From: Apoda limacodes
Taxonomy: Eukaryota; Arthropoda; Insecta; Lepidoptera; Limacodidae
Direction of reading: 5' to 3'
DNA: 64,000 nt
Assembly (NCBI GenBank): GCA_946406115.1
Contig: OX291552.1
Span: 11,108,836 to 11,172,835, forward strand
Shown: positions 39,935 through 51,219 of the stretch, one piece after another
Layout: the number at the start of each line of letters is the position of its first letter
How positions within the stretch are numbered: the first letter of the stretch is position 1
The notes under the pieces: model-generated
Database searches by the model: none
What the model saw: the letters and a program-made list of their open reading frames with translations, nothing else
Told to the model about the DNA's origin: nothing
Made by a program: the position numbers and the translations under genes

Positions 39935-40549
39935 AAAAACCGGCCAAGTGCAAGTCTGGCTTGCGCACCAAGGGTTCCGTACAAACTTATTATATGTAGA
40001 TAGCTCTTCCGTCATGAGATCAAGTCTCCTATAGGTCAACGGGAAGTACCCCATAGATTTTGATTTATTTCTGTCACAATATGCGAAAAAAATGACCGTA
40101 TTGTGGGCATAGTTTTTTTTACATTGACTTAAAAGCTTGTACCGTATCCAAAGGGTACAAAAGGGACCCTATTACTAAGATTTCGCTGTCTGGCTGTCAC
40201 CATGAACCGCGTTATTTTGACAGTTGAAATTTTCACAGATGATGTATTTCTGTTACCGCTATTACAATAAATACTAAAAAACAGAATAAAATAAATACTC
40301 CCATAAAATAAATTTTGGTTTTTCTGCTAATTTTTGCTCGATATTGATAACGGCAACAGCTGCAGAAGCTTGAAATATTTACAGAATATTAAGTTATATA
40401 TTCACTTTAAAAATAAATAATTAAATTAAAACAAAACAAATATTTAAGGGGGGCTCCCATACAACAAACGTGATTATTTTTTTCGTTTTTATAGATAATG
40501 GTACGGAACCCTTCGTGCGTGAGTCTGACTCGCACTTGGCCGGTTTTTT
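39935..40549. repeat. 615-bp repeat with inverted GGCCAAGTGCGAGTC ends
   Basis: Left end AAAAACCGGCCAAGTGC and right end GCACTTGGCCGGTTTTTT are inverted over about 47 bp (both include the GGGTTCCGTA segment). Other copies carry this block at only one end, so this copy is either a full TIR form or two units head to head. Confidence 0.7.
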
Positions 40550-41059
40550 ATATTATATTTGATATTACTATTTGTATATAGTAACTATATTTCACTTTAC
40601 TATTTGATATTAATTTCAAAGATACCTTACCGTAAAAAAATATGATAATGACAAGCAACGAGATGCAAAGATGGTGGAATTATAAGTGTGGGATAAACAG
40701 ACATAGAAAAATTATGAGGCTTCCGTTTTGGCCATTTGAAACCCTAAAAACGTTATATCACAGTGGCTTAACTATTTCACTGAGTTAAGTAGTACAGGAG
40801 TAGGCAGCTGAAACCTTACCTCATTTCATGTGGACATATTTTTATAGCACATAATCGTTTTTTGTCGGTAAATTTTGAAATATCTTAACTACTGAAAGTT
40901 TTATCTTGTCTTCAGTTTTTTTTTTCGTTTTCTGAGTGTTGGTATAAGCAGTTCTCTGCTTCCCTACGTGTTTAAATGTGTTGAAAACCTTTAATAGCTA
41001 GGCACAGCGTGTGCAAAGCACAATTCACCTCAATAGCTGCTTCATCTGTTCTGTCAATC
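40550..41059. other. Intergenic, nothing recognised
   Basis: AT-rich; no ORF or repeat that I can assign. Confidence 0.4.
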
Positions 41060-41370
41060 ATATTATCTAATACCTTTAAACGAGCAATTCTTATTCTATA
41101 TGTGTGATGTGTATATGTGAATCTCGGAAACGCCTCCAACGAGATACATGAAATTTAATGTGCAGGGGGTTTTGGAGGCGATAAATCGATCTAGCTAGGT
41201 TTCATTTTTAGAAAAAATAGTTTTATCTGTGTTTTCAGACAATGATAAACTAAAAAATATGACTCTTTCTGACATCTATTGGCAAGTAGTAATACTAATA
41301 TTTTTACCGACACAGCAACACTAAAGATTCTTGACAATAGATAGCGTTGTTAAAAAAAACGAGCAAAACT
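41060..41370 (+). repeat. Dispersed repeat R5
   Basis: AAACGAGCAATTCTTATTC, GATAAATCGATCTAGCTAGG and CACAGCAACACTAAAG are shared in order with 50240-50535. It lacks coding potential. Confidence 0.7.
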
Positions 41371-41726
41371 AGGTCCTCCTAGATACTGATATCTTTATAC
41401 AAGCAAAGTCCATACGACTAATCTTACTAATCTTACTATGAGAGAAACGCAAGCTCGGGCACCAATATATCCTAAAATCCTTATTATTCTCAGACTTTGG
41501 TACAGATTTTTCACTACCTCATTTTAAAGTTAGACTTAGATATTTTTGAGGATAATTTTATTGAAAATATTGACAGTTTGTCCATTTAATTTGAATGCAA
41601 AAAATTTTAAAAGAAAATATTTGGTTTGGATTTCTTATAACTTTATTATTTGTATTCCAAAATTCTTCAATGTCGGGTACTACGGGAGGGGAGTTGTTAA
41701 ATTAATTTATTTTATAGAAAATCTTT

Positions 41727-42334
41727 GAAGCCCACGGCTACTTTCTACCATCGCACCGCTCACCATCGTTTCAATTCATTCTCACACTTTAGAACCGAAA
41801 TGGTCGCATACAGAGAAACTTCCTCCCGCGAACGCTTGGGTTGTGGAATGAGCTCCCTGCCAAGGTTTTCTCTAAGAACTACAGTATGGTGTACTTCGAG
41901 AAAGAAGTTATTGGATTTTTGAACGCGCGAGTGATACTTCTGGTATTGCAAGCGTCCATAGGCCACGGTGACCGCTTAAGAGTAACGAAATTTCAATAAG
42001 TCTACTTTCCGGAACGCAACGTCGAAGTTGAAAAATTGGTTTTGGAATGCCCAGCTTAGGGTAATTTTCTAACTGCCAAGTTGAATTGTTATTTATACTC
42101 CCATGCATAGGTATGGTTGAAAATCACTCCTGACAAACTCCCTTTCCGAAGCGGATGAAAAATTAACTTTACCGGGCGCTAATAACTCGGCAGCGTGTAA
42201 AAGTGATTTGGACCGTAGCCTAGAATATCGAAATCAAACGGTATCTAATGTCGTCGACTCAGCATTTGATTTAGCATGGCCACATCGCAAAAACGATTGA
42301 CATATTCGGATCGTACAGTGCAGCTTGTCAGTTA
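41727..42334 (+). repeat. Composite unit copy 1: truncated LINE-A plus 356-bp core
   Basis: 41727-41978 is the end of LINE-A ORF2 (CACGGCTACTTTCTACC onward) with an internal deletion around the FLKGRQ codons, ending at GACCGCTTA. It continues without a tail into 41979-42334, a 356-bp sequence that I cannot identify. The whole unit recurs at 46108-46716 with the same junction and the same deletion. Confidence 0.8.
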
Positions 42335-42472
42335 AGTTCAAGAAAAAAGTTATCAGATTTTTGAAGGGTCGGCGATGCTCGAGTGTTTCACCTGGTGTTG
42401 CAAGCGTCCATAGGCTACGGTGACCGCTTACCATCAGGCGGACCGTAAGCTTGTTTGCCAACTTATAAAAAA
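42335..42472 (+). mobile_element. LINE-A 3' fragment
   Basis: Begins AGTTCAAGAAAAAAGTTATC and runs through CGGTGACCGCTTACC to GCCAACTTATAAAAAAAAAA. It directly abuts the preceding composite unit and the following MITE-A. Confidence 0.78.
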
Positions 42473-42838
42473 AAAACGAGTTGCACTCCGGGAGTGCCGA
42501 CAGAAGTGAAAACCTTTACACACGATTCGCGCTTAACACTCAAATATGTCACAAGACATGTCTTTGACATTGTCAAGAAATAATAATGTTTGTTTATTTA
42601 CTTTTTTGACGTAGTATATTTGACATCGCAATCTGTCATAGAATTAAAATTCCATATCCAACCTCCCTGTACTACTCATAATCGCGAATACTAAAAATAA
42701 AAATTATAATAGGCGTGGCATTACGGTTTCCGTCTTACGAATTTCCACGATTAGGACACGTGACCTGACGCGAGTTTATCATTTTTTACCCATATCAATA
42801 AAAGTGCACAACGCCGCTAAAGAAGTTTTCACTTCAAA
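42473..42838 (+). repeat. MITE-A copy
   Basis: Starts CGAGTTGCACTCCGGGAGTG, then GAAGTGAAAACC; ends GCCGCTAAAGAAG plus GTTTTCACTTC. The outer left segment contains GCACTCCGGGAGTGC, a small perfect hairpin. About 370 bp, non-coding. Confidence 0.75.
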
Positions 42839-43679
42839 AAACTTTACTGATAACTTTGAATATTTTTATTTGTAGGGTTTCGTGTGTGAGGGTTCCGACC
42901 TTATAGTGAGACTATGGTGTCTATCCGTCTTTACGTCACGGTCATAGATGTTGTTTCAGCAACTTCAAATGTTTTGTTAAAATTTAGTACAAATATAGAA
43001 CTTGCTTGTCCGCAAATATATAAAAATAATTTTGCTTACCTTAACTAGGGGTTATCTACAACGGACAAATAGGATGTCATGTGAACGGGCTTGTTTGCAA
43101 ATTTATAAAATGGTTATTTTTTATATTTTGTGTCATAGATAATGATTTATAGATAATGCTAGTTATAACTAACGTCGGGGTATTTTTCATTTTGGGGTAC
43201 ATAACAAAATTAAATTATCAACTTCAATGAATCACTTTTTAGGAGAAAAATAGGAAAAAACAGAAAAATCTTATAAGAAAAAATTATCATGACAAAATCT
43301 TAACATTTCCATGGAAGTGATATTTAATATATTTTAGTACTTCTCATAAATATAAATTATTTAAAAATAAATTAGTGTTAATTTTTATAGACTACTCTAA
43401 CAATATTTTGAAACTAAAGGTACCTTCCTTAAAGAAAAACGTATTCACGGAGGTGACAGAAAATCCATGGATAATTGTATGAATGGATAGATGTAATGAG
43501 TTTTTTATAGTTTCAACAAAGGTAATTTTTTTTTATCTAAGTACATATATCTTTTTAATAGGGAAATATAGTTTAAAAGTATCAGTGATTGATTTGGAAA
43601 ACATATATTTAATACAAAATTGTTTATTTATCTTAATTTATGTTATGGATATTTTAACTATTCCTATGAATATTAAAAA
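42839..43679. other. Intergenic, nothing recognised
   Basis: AT-rich; no supported gene or family. Confidence 0.4.
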
Positions 43680-44065
43680 AAAATCGACCAAGTGCAGGTC
43701 TGGCTCGCGCACCGAGGGTTCCGTACAAACTAAGTATATGTAGATATTTCTTCCAACATGAGATCAAGTCTCACAGGTTTATGATCAGTGTTTGGATTTT
43801 TCCCTATATTTGTTGTGATGTAAAATCTTGCTTTTTATGATTTTAGGTCAGTGGGAAATACCTCATAGGTATTGATTTATTTATATCACAATATGCAACA
43901 AAAATTACCGTATTTTGGAGATATTTTTTGATTGCATTGACCTTTATAGAAGCTGGATCTTTTTAACAACTTTAAGTGACCGTAGAATTTAGTATTTGAT
44001 ATTAATTTCAACATGATACTCGTTCGTAAAAGGGTCTTGACAGACAGACGGGCAACAAAGTGATC
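43680..44065 (+). repeat. GGCCAAGTGCGAGTC-family fragment
   Basis: CGACCAAGTGCAGGTCTGGC, GCACCGAGGGTTCCGTAC, GAGATCAAGTCTCACAGG as in 39935-40549. The right end fades near AAAGGGTCTTGACAG. Confidence 0.6.
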
Positions 44066-44087
44066 CTATAAGGGTACATTTCCATTC

Positions 44088-44810
44088 CGTCATGTCTTAT
44101 GGCATTTTGCTTTAGGGTAAGGCAGCTGATATTGATAGTCTTTATTTTGCAAAAGAGACAGACGGGCAATCTATTAATTATAGGACCTCGAATTTCTCTT
44201 AGGGAACTATTTAGGAAAATTGATATTTTAACTGTTCTTTGCCAATTTATTTTGGCTTGTATAACGTATGTACGCAAAAATTGACACTTATTTGCTAAAA
44301 CCTACAAAGTGTTAATACAAGGAATAAGAATAAATTAGTAGTTCCAAAATGTCGTCTTCAGAAATACAAAAAAAGGTACATCTTTCGCAAACACAAATAA
44401 TATTTTTCTACAATAAAATTCCAGAACATGTGGTTTATTTACCCTCAAATAAATTTAAAATATATGTCAAAGAAAGTTCAATGAAAAAATCTATTACAAA
44501 GTTTATGAATACATAAATGAGAAAAATGCTTGGAAAAATGAGAACTTAATTGTTTTGTATTAGGGAATTTGTAATATTTTTTTTAATTAAAACATTGTAT
44601 TTTATGATATTACCTAGTGTAAGGCTATTTAATATTTTAATATGAAGTTGAAAAAATATAAAAGATTAACTGCTGAGTTTTTTGCCGGTTGTTCTCGGTA
44701 GTAAATCATTCCGGACCGGTAATTTTTTTTTAAATAATAATTAAACTGACGATTCAAAAGTGCTGTTTAAAAGTCTATTTGAATAAAACAGCTTGAGTTT
44801 GAGCTTTCCA
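44088..44810 (+). mobile_element. Old LINE-B-like 3' fragment
   Basis: SYGILLW, LGPRISLRELFRKIDILT and YVRKN are readable in shifting frames and match the thumb and C-terminal part of LINE-B. The tail is ACTGACGATTCAAAAGTG, then TTTGAATAAAACAG. It is much more diverged than the two young LINE-B copies. Confidence 0.72.
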
Positions 44811-44830
44811 CAAACGTATTCTTACAGCAA

Positions 44831-45074
44831 TTAACAAAAAAACAACCGGCTTCAAAAAGATGCGCTAAAAAGGTAAAATTAATTACGAATTTCAAAAAAT
44901 CTGATCTGAATTACAGTTTGAAATTAGTGTCATGCAAGCAAGGTGTGTGATAAACTGTTACATAGGTACATAGATACCAACTTCAAACTGTAATTCAGAT
45001 CAGATTTTTGGAAATTAGTAATTATTTTTACCTTTTTAGTGCATCTTTTTGAAGCCGGTTGTTTTTTTTGTTAA
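44831..45074. mobile_element. 244-bp foldback with about 92-bp arms
   Basis: Left arm TTAACAAAAAAACAACCGG through CTGATCTGAATTACAG; the right arm is its reverse complement to about 95 percent by eye, ending GAAGCCGGTTGTTTTTTTTG. Loop about 58 bp. It forms the left part of repeat R2. Confidence 0.8.
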
Positions 45075-45412
45075 AAAGTTTTTATTTTTTTTCTTTTCAG
45101 TGACAAATTGCTTTTTTTTCTTGTACACTAAAAACATCCATACTCGTAACAAAGTTCTATACAATCATCAACATAAAAGGAGTTTCACCAGTTCCAACTT
45201 AAAATTAATAATTTTTTTTTTCTCCAAAAGTTTTAGTTTTAAAATTTACTATAATAATATGGGACCACCTGGAAAGTATAACCTGATAAATCAAAAAAGA
45301 ATTTCTCAAATCGGTCCAGGCGTCTTCGAGAAATCGGGTAACATACATAAAAAAAAAGCCTGCGACGGATTGATAACCTCTTCCTTTTTTTGAAGTCGGT
45401 TAAAAAGGTGGT
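45075..45412 (+). repeat. Dispersed repeat R2, body of second copy
   Basis: CATCAACATAAAAGGAGTTT and the TGGGACCACCTGGAAAG segment match 10900-11060; ends TTTTTTTGAAGTCGGTT. The ORF 45049-45393 is the counterpart of the one in the first copy. Confidence 0.7.
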
Positions 45413-46046
45413 AGAGAAAAAGAAAGTTGAAGATTTATTGAATCGATAAAGATGGGGAAGAGTGGTGACAACATGCCACGTTCGCATTAGTTTCTCACCT
45501 AGATTTTTTTTTTTTTTTTTTTTTTTTCTAACTACTGGCTACTGTTGTTGGCCGCAGATGGCCTTTACAACTACACGCGGACTAACTTTTGCTGCGGTGC
45601 TGCTTGCACTCTTCAGCGAAAAGTTGGGGCGGTTTGCGCAAGGGTGTCCTAGACACGAACCTCGGCTTGGGCAACCGCTCTTAGAAACTAAAATTTGTAT
45701 CTAACTAAATTTTACCGCCGTTTCGGAAAATAGCAAAGGCGTTCTGAAGAGAAGAAACGGCAAGAAACTCTTCATCACTCGCCTATTATTATTTAATCTA
45801 ACTAGTCGAAGCGCCCGGGTATATTAGTGAACCTAGTATACCCGCGCGCTCGAGTGTGTGTGTGTGTGTTAAAACTAAACTGTCTAATGTTCCGTCGCCG
45901 CCGGCGGCGACGTATTCTGTATATATTTCTATGATCTGTGTTCGCGGACGCGGGCGCTGAAGGCGCTTGAGATTCTCACCTAGATAAAACGGAGTCATCC
46001 TTTTTATGCGTTGTCGACGCGCACACTAGTAGCTACGAAACCAAGC
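45413..46046. other. Intergenic with poly-T tract and LINE-tail-like piece
   Basis: A run of 24 T lies at 45504-45527. Near 45745-45775 GAAACGGCAAGAAACTC resembles the 3' UTR of LINE-B-type elements. The GC-richer part at 45800-45990 is not identified. Confidence 0.4.
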
Positions 46047-46360
46047 ATGTGTGTGTGTTCTACCGCTTGTACAATGGGATGTGTTTTGAGGAATTGTTCT
46101 TAATGATGCCCACGGCTACTTTCTACCATCGCACCGCTCGCCGTCTGGCAGGGAATTCATTCTCACACTTTAGAACCGAAATGGTCGCGTACAGTGCTGA
46201 TTCAGAGAAACTTCCTCTCGCGAACGCTTGAGTGGTGGAATGAGCTCCCCGCCAAGGTTTTCTCTAAGGACTACACTTCGAGAAAGAAGTTATTGGATTT
46301 TTGAACGCGCGAGTGATACTTCTGGTATTGCAAGCGTCCATAGGCCACGGTGACCGCTTA
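46047..46360 (+). mobile_element. LINE-A fragment of composite unit copy 2
   Basis: Starts inside ORF2 (TTCTACCGCTTGTACAATGG) and ends at GACCGCTTA. It carries the same small deletion as copy 1 in the FLKGRQ region and an extra deletion near CTACACTTCG. Confidence 0.8.
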
Positions 46361-46716
46361 AGAGTAACGAAATTTCAATAAGTCTACTTTCCGAAACGCA
46401 ACGTCGAAGTTGAAAAATTGGTTTTGGAACGCCCAGCTTAGGGTAATTTTCTAACTGCCAAGTTGAATTGTTATTTACACTCCCATGCATAGGTATGGTT
46501 GAAAATCACTCCTGACAAACTCCCTTTCCGAAGCGGATGGAAAATTAACTTTACTGGGCGCTAATAACTCGGCAGCGTGTAAAAGTGATTTGGACCGTAG
46601 CCTAGAATATCGAAATCAAACGGTATCTAATGTCGTCGACTCAGCATTTGATTTAGCATGGCCACATCGCAAAAGCGATTGACATATTCGGATCGTACAG
46701 TGCAGCTTGTCAGTTA
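46361..46716 (+). repeat. Composite unit copy 2: 356-bp core
   Basis: Same length as 41979-42334 and only a handful of differences by eye. It starts AGAGTAACGAAATTTC and ends CAGCTTGTCAGTTA. No ORF of note and no RNA family recognised. Confidence 0.8.
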
Positions 46717-47339
46717 CATCTAGGACTTTGTTCCAATGTTGCTGGAAATTCATACCTATGTTAAAAAATTGTCAAATAGGTACTTATAATAGGAACTTTT
46801 AAAAAAATGTTAAGTTGATACTACGTTAATTTTTTTTTCAAATATTGTTATTTTTTTTTTGACTTATGGTTTAAAAAGCTACTTGAATAAGTAATCTTAG
46901 ATTAAAAAAAAACGCCCAAATACAAGGTAGTTGGTATAAACCGTCTCCATAACCAAATCTTCTAGGTCTCCATTAAGTTATACTTAGTGTTCATCATCAT
47001 AACTACATTGTATATGTTGACCAAGTTTCAAGTATGAAAATGGCAAAATGGAGCCCCTATAAATTTGTCTTGTCCGTCCGTTCGTATGTCATGTGACATC
47101 CTGTGTGTGTGTGTGTGTGTGTCCTTATAATTCAGCCAACTTTGCATCGATGCAAATTATATTTTCCATAAAGGTGTATTTTGTGAACCGCCATCATGTG
47201 ATGGGGTATCGATAGATATTACTTCAGAAATGCATTTGAGGTTTCTAAGTATGTAGTTTTTTCTCTAAAAAGTATAAAATATACTCATAAGCCCTATAAT
47301 TTTGAAACCGCGTGTTATAGAAATCAGAAAGAAACCACA
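46717..47339. other. Intergenic with GT microsatellite
   Basis: A GT dinucleotide run lies at 47102-47122. Nearby GAAAATGGCAAAATGG and GTCCGTCCGTTCG hint at an old dispersed repeat. No gene seen. Confidence 0.4.
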
Positions 47340-47458
47340 ATAATAGACATTATGAACACAAAAACGAATTGCTCTGCTAAACGTTATGCCCGAACATAAA
47401 AATACACATATACAGTCGTATTAAGAACCACCTCCTTTTTCTGTAGTCGGTTAACAAC
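47340..47458 (+). repeat. Fragment of repeat R2 or a relative
   Basis: Ends AAGAACCACCTCC followed by TGTAGTCGGTTAAC, like the right ends at 11192 and 45412. Confidence 0.5.
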
Positions 47459-47779
47459 TCTATTATTTAATAATATATTTAATATATACGTAGATATATT
47501 TTTTATCTCTCATACTCTGAAAGTAGACCAAAATTATCTAAAAAGCGGGTGGGGAAGTAGCAAATGTCGGCCCCACGGCCGAAAAGTCAACAAAGGAAGA
47601 TTCAGTCACATTGGTCAAAGTCAGTCACCTATACAGCCACACTTCGATTAGTACTACGTATATTTATTCTTAACTTGGTTATACCAGATATGTGGCTTAA
47701 TGCTACCGGTAAACCGCGTTTAAATTAATTTAGGTACCTAGATCATGACAAATTAAAAATAATTTATAAGAGTTAGTTC

Positions 47780-48342
47780 GGAGTTTTGGCGCGAATCTTA
47801 AGAAGGAGTGGTGTTTTTTTCATTTTAATTTTTTTAAATTCATTTAGTGACTTTCGATGTATATATTTTAGCAATGTTTTACGAAAGCGTGTTAAGAATT
47901 GTGCAGCGAAGGCTCATGAATAGTGAATTATGAAGAAATAAGCAGGACATGACGCGCAATGTCTGAGGATCCACACCAAATCTCCCGCCCAATCTTGGGA
48001 CTTGAAAACGAGGACGCGCGGTAACGCCCGCGCCACGATACGATATACTATAACTGACTTTGACTCTGGCAAATGCATAAATGGTCTGTTAAGACCGTGC
48101 GAGCCCATTATAATATAAAAACCATTGCTATTAATCGTAATATTATTAACATTGTAACGTGACAACTTGTGCCTTTCACTTTTTATGTCTGTCTCTCTCG
48201 CTCTTAGGCGGGCTAACCATGCCGCGTGCCTCTCACTCGCTCTCATTGTGAGCGCATAACGTGAGCGGAGCGTAACGCAGTTTCTTGAAGTGTCACCCGG
48301 CAAACCAATTTATAAGACGTTGTCACGTCAAAAAAAAAAAAA
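47780..48342 (+). mobile_element. 563-bp poly(A) retroposon with 12-bp TSD
   Basis: Identical 12-mers AAGAGTTAGTTC flank it at 47768-47779 and 48343-48354. The insert starts GGAGTTTTGGCGCG and ends in about 15 A. No ORF2 or tRNA head is evident, so it is a SINE of unknown head or a retroposed transcript. The last part (48155-48330) has its own inverted ends, ACGTGACAAC and GTTGTCACGT, as if a small MITE was part of the copied RNA. Confidence 0.75.
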
Positions 48343-48419
48343 AAGAGTTAGTTCTTTTCATCAACTAGAAATACTGGCTGGCAATATGGCGCTTGAAAAA
48401 TGTTGCGCGTAAACAATAA

Positions 48420-48792
48420 AAAAAAAAACAGGTTGCACTCCGGGAGTGCCGGGAGAAGTGAAAACATACTCGCTATTTACTTCCCATCACTTCTTATCCA
48501 TATTTATTTATTAAAAATAATAACTTATGTTTATTTACTTTTTTGACGTTGTATATTTGACAGCTCAATCTTTCATAGAATTAAAATCACATATCCAACC
48601 TCCCTGTACTACTCATAATCGCCATATACTAAAAATAAAAACTAACCTAATGTAAATAAAGGTCACGTGTCCTAACGCGAGTGACATCTTACGAATTTTC
48701 GATTAGGACACGTGACCTGACGCGAGTTTAACAGTTTTTACCCATCACAAAAAAAGAGCACAGCGCCGCTAAAGAAGTTTTCACTTCAAAAA
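48420..48792 (+). repeat. MITE-A copy
   Basis: GGTTGCACTCCGGGAGTGCC, AGAAGTGAAAACATAC on the left; GCCGCTAAAGAAG plus GTTTTCACTTC on the right; about 373 bp. Closely related to the copy at 42473. Confidence 0.75.
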
Positions 48793-49504
48793 GGCGGGAA
48801 ACCCTGATAAGTGCAAAATCTGAGGAAGTTCAAGCGAATTTTTTATACTTTTTAAAATGAGTTTATCAAGCGATTTAATATAAATTCAGCGCCTGATTTA
48901 ATTAGAAAAGAGGCTCAAGCTGTTATGGAAAGCCTTTTTCATAATTTTGGCTTGTGTTTACTTTCCTCATATTCGAAATGAAACGTAGAATAATAGTAAG
49001 TTCTTTTTTAAATTTGGCTTGTGTTTGCTTTCCTCATATTCGAAATGTAAAGAAGAGTGTTTAATTCGGGTGAAAGGCCTATTTTAAATCGAATATATAT
49101 AGAATAGATTTATATAGAAATGGTTGCCTTTTATCCCTTAGTTGACAATCTATTAATAATAACGCGTTTTGAGTACTAAAATGTTTATAGTTCTTTAAGA
49201 TATTTGATAAAGTTACACATTTTAAATTTTACACAACACAAATATATAGAAGAAAGCAAACAGACGGCACGAACCAAACATGCAACTGTCTACTAGAACT
49301 GGTTGCAATGTCGTCGTGCCGCTGTTGCCATCACCTTTTCTTCTCTTCCATCTTCTTCGTCTCTAATGATATTACGAAGATAAGACGTATAAGCAATACA
49401 AACGGACGAAGATCCCACCGACCTCTGATCAACGGCCGAGCTGAGAAATTCATCCGGACGTAGCACTTGATACTAATTAGATTCTTCGTTTCAATTTTCT
49501 GTAG
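48793..49504. other. Intergenic, nothing recognised
   Basis: Contains a local duplication of TTTGGCTTGTGTTTRCTTTC (near 48945 and 49013). It ends in TTTCAATTTTCTGTAG, a good splice acceptor just before the ORF at 49505. Confidence 0.4.
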
Positions 49505-49918
49505 TCATCCAAGAGGCAAATCCTAAATGTCTTGAATGTCCAGGATTCTGGAAGTCCAAAGCTGCAAGTACTTCGGAATTTAACTCTCAGTCTTGGATGT
49601 AGTCCCTCCGTATTGTTTGTTTCTTCCATATCTTCTTGTTTGCTACTTTGGGAAGCATTACCTTTAGTTAAGGATTCAATTGATAATTTTTTCTACTTAG
49701 TACAGTCATCCAATGTGGTTCCTAAGCTACTTCAGAACCTTGTTCTCGTCACTCGATTTGTTAGTTTAACTGATATGACAGAGGTTATCGAATGTCGCAA
49801 ACGGAAGTTATGGCATAACCATATTGACATAAGAAAGCATTTTTTTTTGTGTGTTAAAAATAAATTACCCAAAACTGCCTTACCTCCACTCGTTGACCTT
49901 ATTGACCCACTTTAGCGT
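49505..49918 (+). CDS. Unidentified ORF behind a splice acceptor, possible terminal exon or pseudogene
   Basis: Open from the base after TTTTCTGTAG to a TAG at 49916-49918, about 137 codons. The translation has mixed, protein-like composition (WEALPLVKDSIDNFFYLVQ, TRFVSLTDMTEVIECRKRK, KTALPPLVDLIDPL) rather than low complexity. I recognise no domain. An AATAAA lies near 50140. It may be a last exon whose upstream exons I cannot find, part of an old transposon, or chance. Confidence 0.25.
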
Positions 49919-50239
49919 ACGAAACGACGGGTGACTTAAGTTGTTTGGTATGACAATGTTCTACTGCCTAGAAATCAAATTTGTTTTCTGTATCTGCTTT
50001 AGTTTGTTTTTTGTAATTTTTGTAAGAGATAATTAATTTAAAGTGAGGTTTTTTCTTAGTCCATTAAGTGTAGGTACTTACCTCTTAATTAATTAATTCA
50101 TATCATTACCACATTTTTTCTTATGAAAAGAAATAAATTAAAATACAAATTATCTACTAAAACCGAAACATTTAGCTTTAATTTTTATTCGCTTCCGATG
50201 ACCAATTCTATTTGTTTTCATTTATCTATTTAATCTTAT

Positions 50240-50535
50240 ACCTACCTTCAAACGAGCAATTCTTGGATATATGTATATACATATATAATCTAAATTAATA
50301 AAAATTTATAATATAAATCTCTGAAACGGCTCCAACGATTTACATAAAATTTAGTATGCAGCGGGTTTTTGGGGTGATAAATCGATCTAGCTAGGTTTCA
50401 TTTTTATAAATGTCGGTTTATCCGTGTTTTCAGTCTATTGGCGAGTATACTATTATTTTTATCAACACAGCAACACTAAAGCTACTTGACAATAGATGGC
50501 GTTATCATTGCGAAACTTTAACCGTTAAAAAAGAG
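50240..50535 (+). repeat. Dispersed repeat R5, second copy
   Basis: Same block order as 41060-41370, ending with CACAGCAACACTAAAGC and CTTGACAATAGATGGCG. Confidence 0.7.
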
Positions 50536-50644
50536 CAAAGCTCGGTCGTCAGGTACTTTTCATTAAAACATGAAACTGGCGACCATACACAAAATCTCGT
50601 GAAATCTGAAACGTTTAAAAAGTAACTATATATCCCGCTTAGTG

Positions 50645-50700
50645 AAACAGATCAAGTGCGAGTTGGACTCACGCACCCAGGGTTCCGTGCTTAACAAATT
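50645..50700 (+). repeat. GGCCAAGTGCGAGTC-family end fragment
   Basis: ATCAAGTGCGAGTTGGAC and CACGCACCCAGGGTTCCGTG only. Confidence 0.55.
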
Positions 50701-51219
50701 AGATAAAAGTTTTTTTAATGAGGTACTCAAAAACTGTTCATTGTGTATTACTGTTCATTGGGTAAGGAGAAAATGAAAACGAGAGGCTATTAAGAAGTCT
50801 AAGGAAAAGGCTTTAATGACTCGAAGTTTGTAATTTTCACAATGTTTTTCAATACATTTGCGAGTAAATAAATAGAAATATGAGGTGAATAAATAAATAA
50901 ATTCACAAAAACACAATTGAAATGGCAAAATTAGAATAGAAAAAACAAGACCACCGCCAGATAGCGTTATAAATATCTAAAGAATTTATGGATTAAATAG
51001 TTTTGTCTGAAGTGCAAACTTTTGATTGCAGTGTGCGCGTTGTATAGATTTTGAACAGGCAGCCTTTAAGTAGTATATACTTTATAGAATATTGCGCGTC
51101 ATTACCGCCTGCGGGTTCAATAAAATTTACAAAGAAAAAGCCCGTAGGAGTAATGGAGCACTGCCTGCACGTAATGACTTATTTGTTCTTGTTCTTCCAT
51201 TTATCTATAATCTATAATT

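Noticed and set aside
47914..48303. 129-codon minus-strand ORF
   Set aside because: It lies antisense within the poly(A) retroposon at 47780-48342 and has no recognisable domain.
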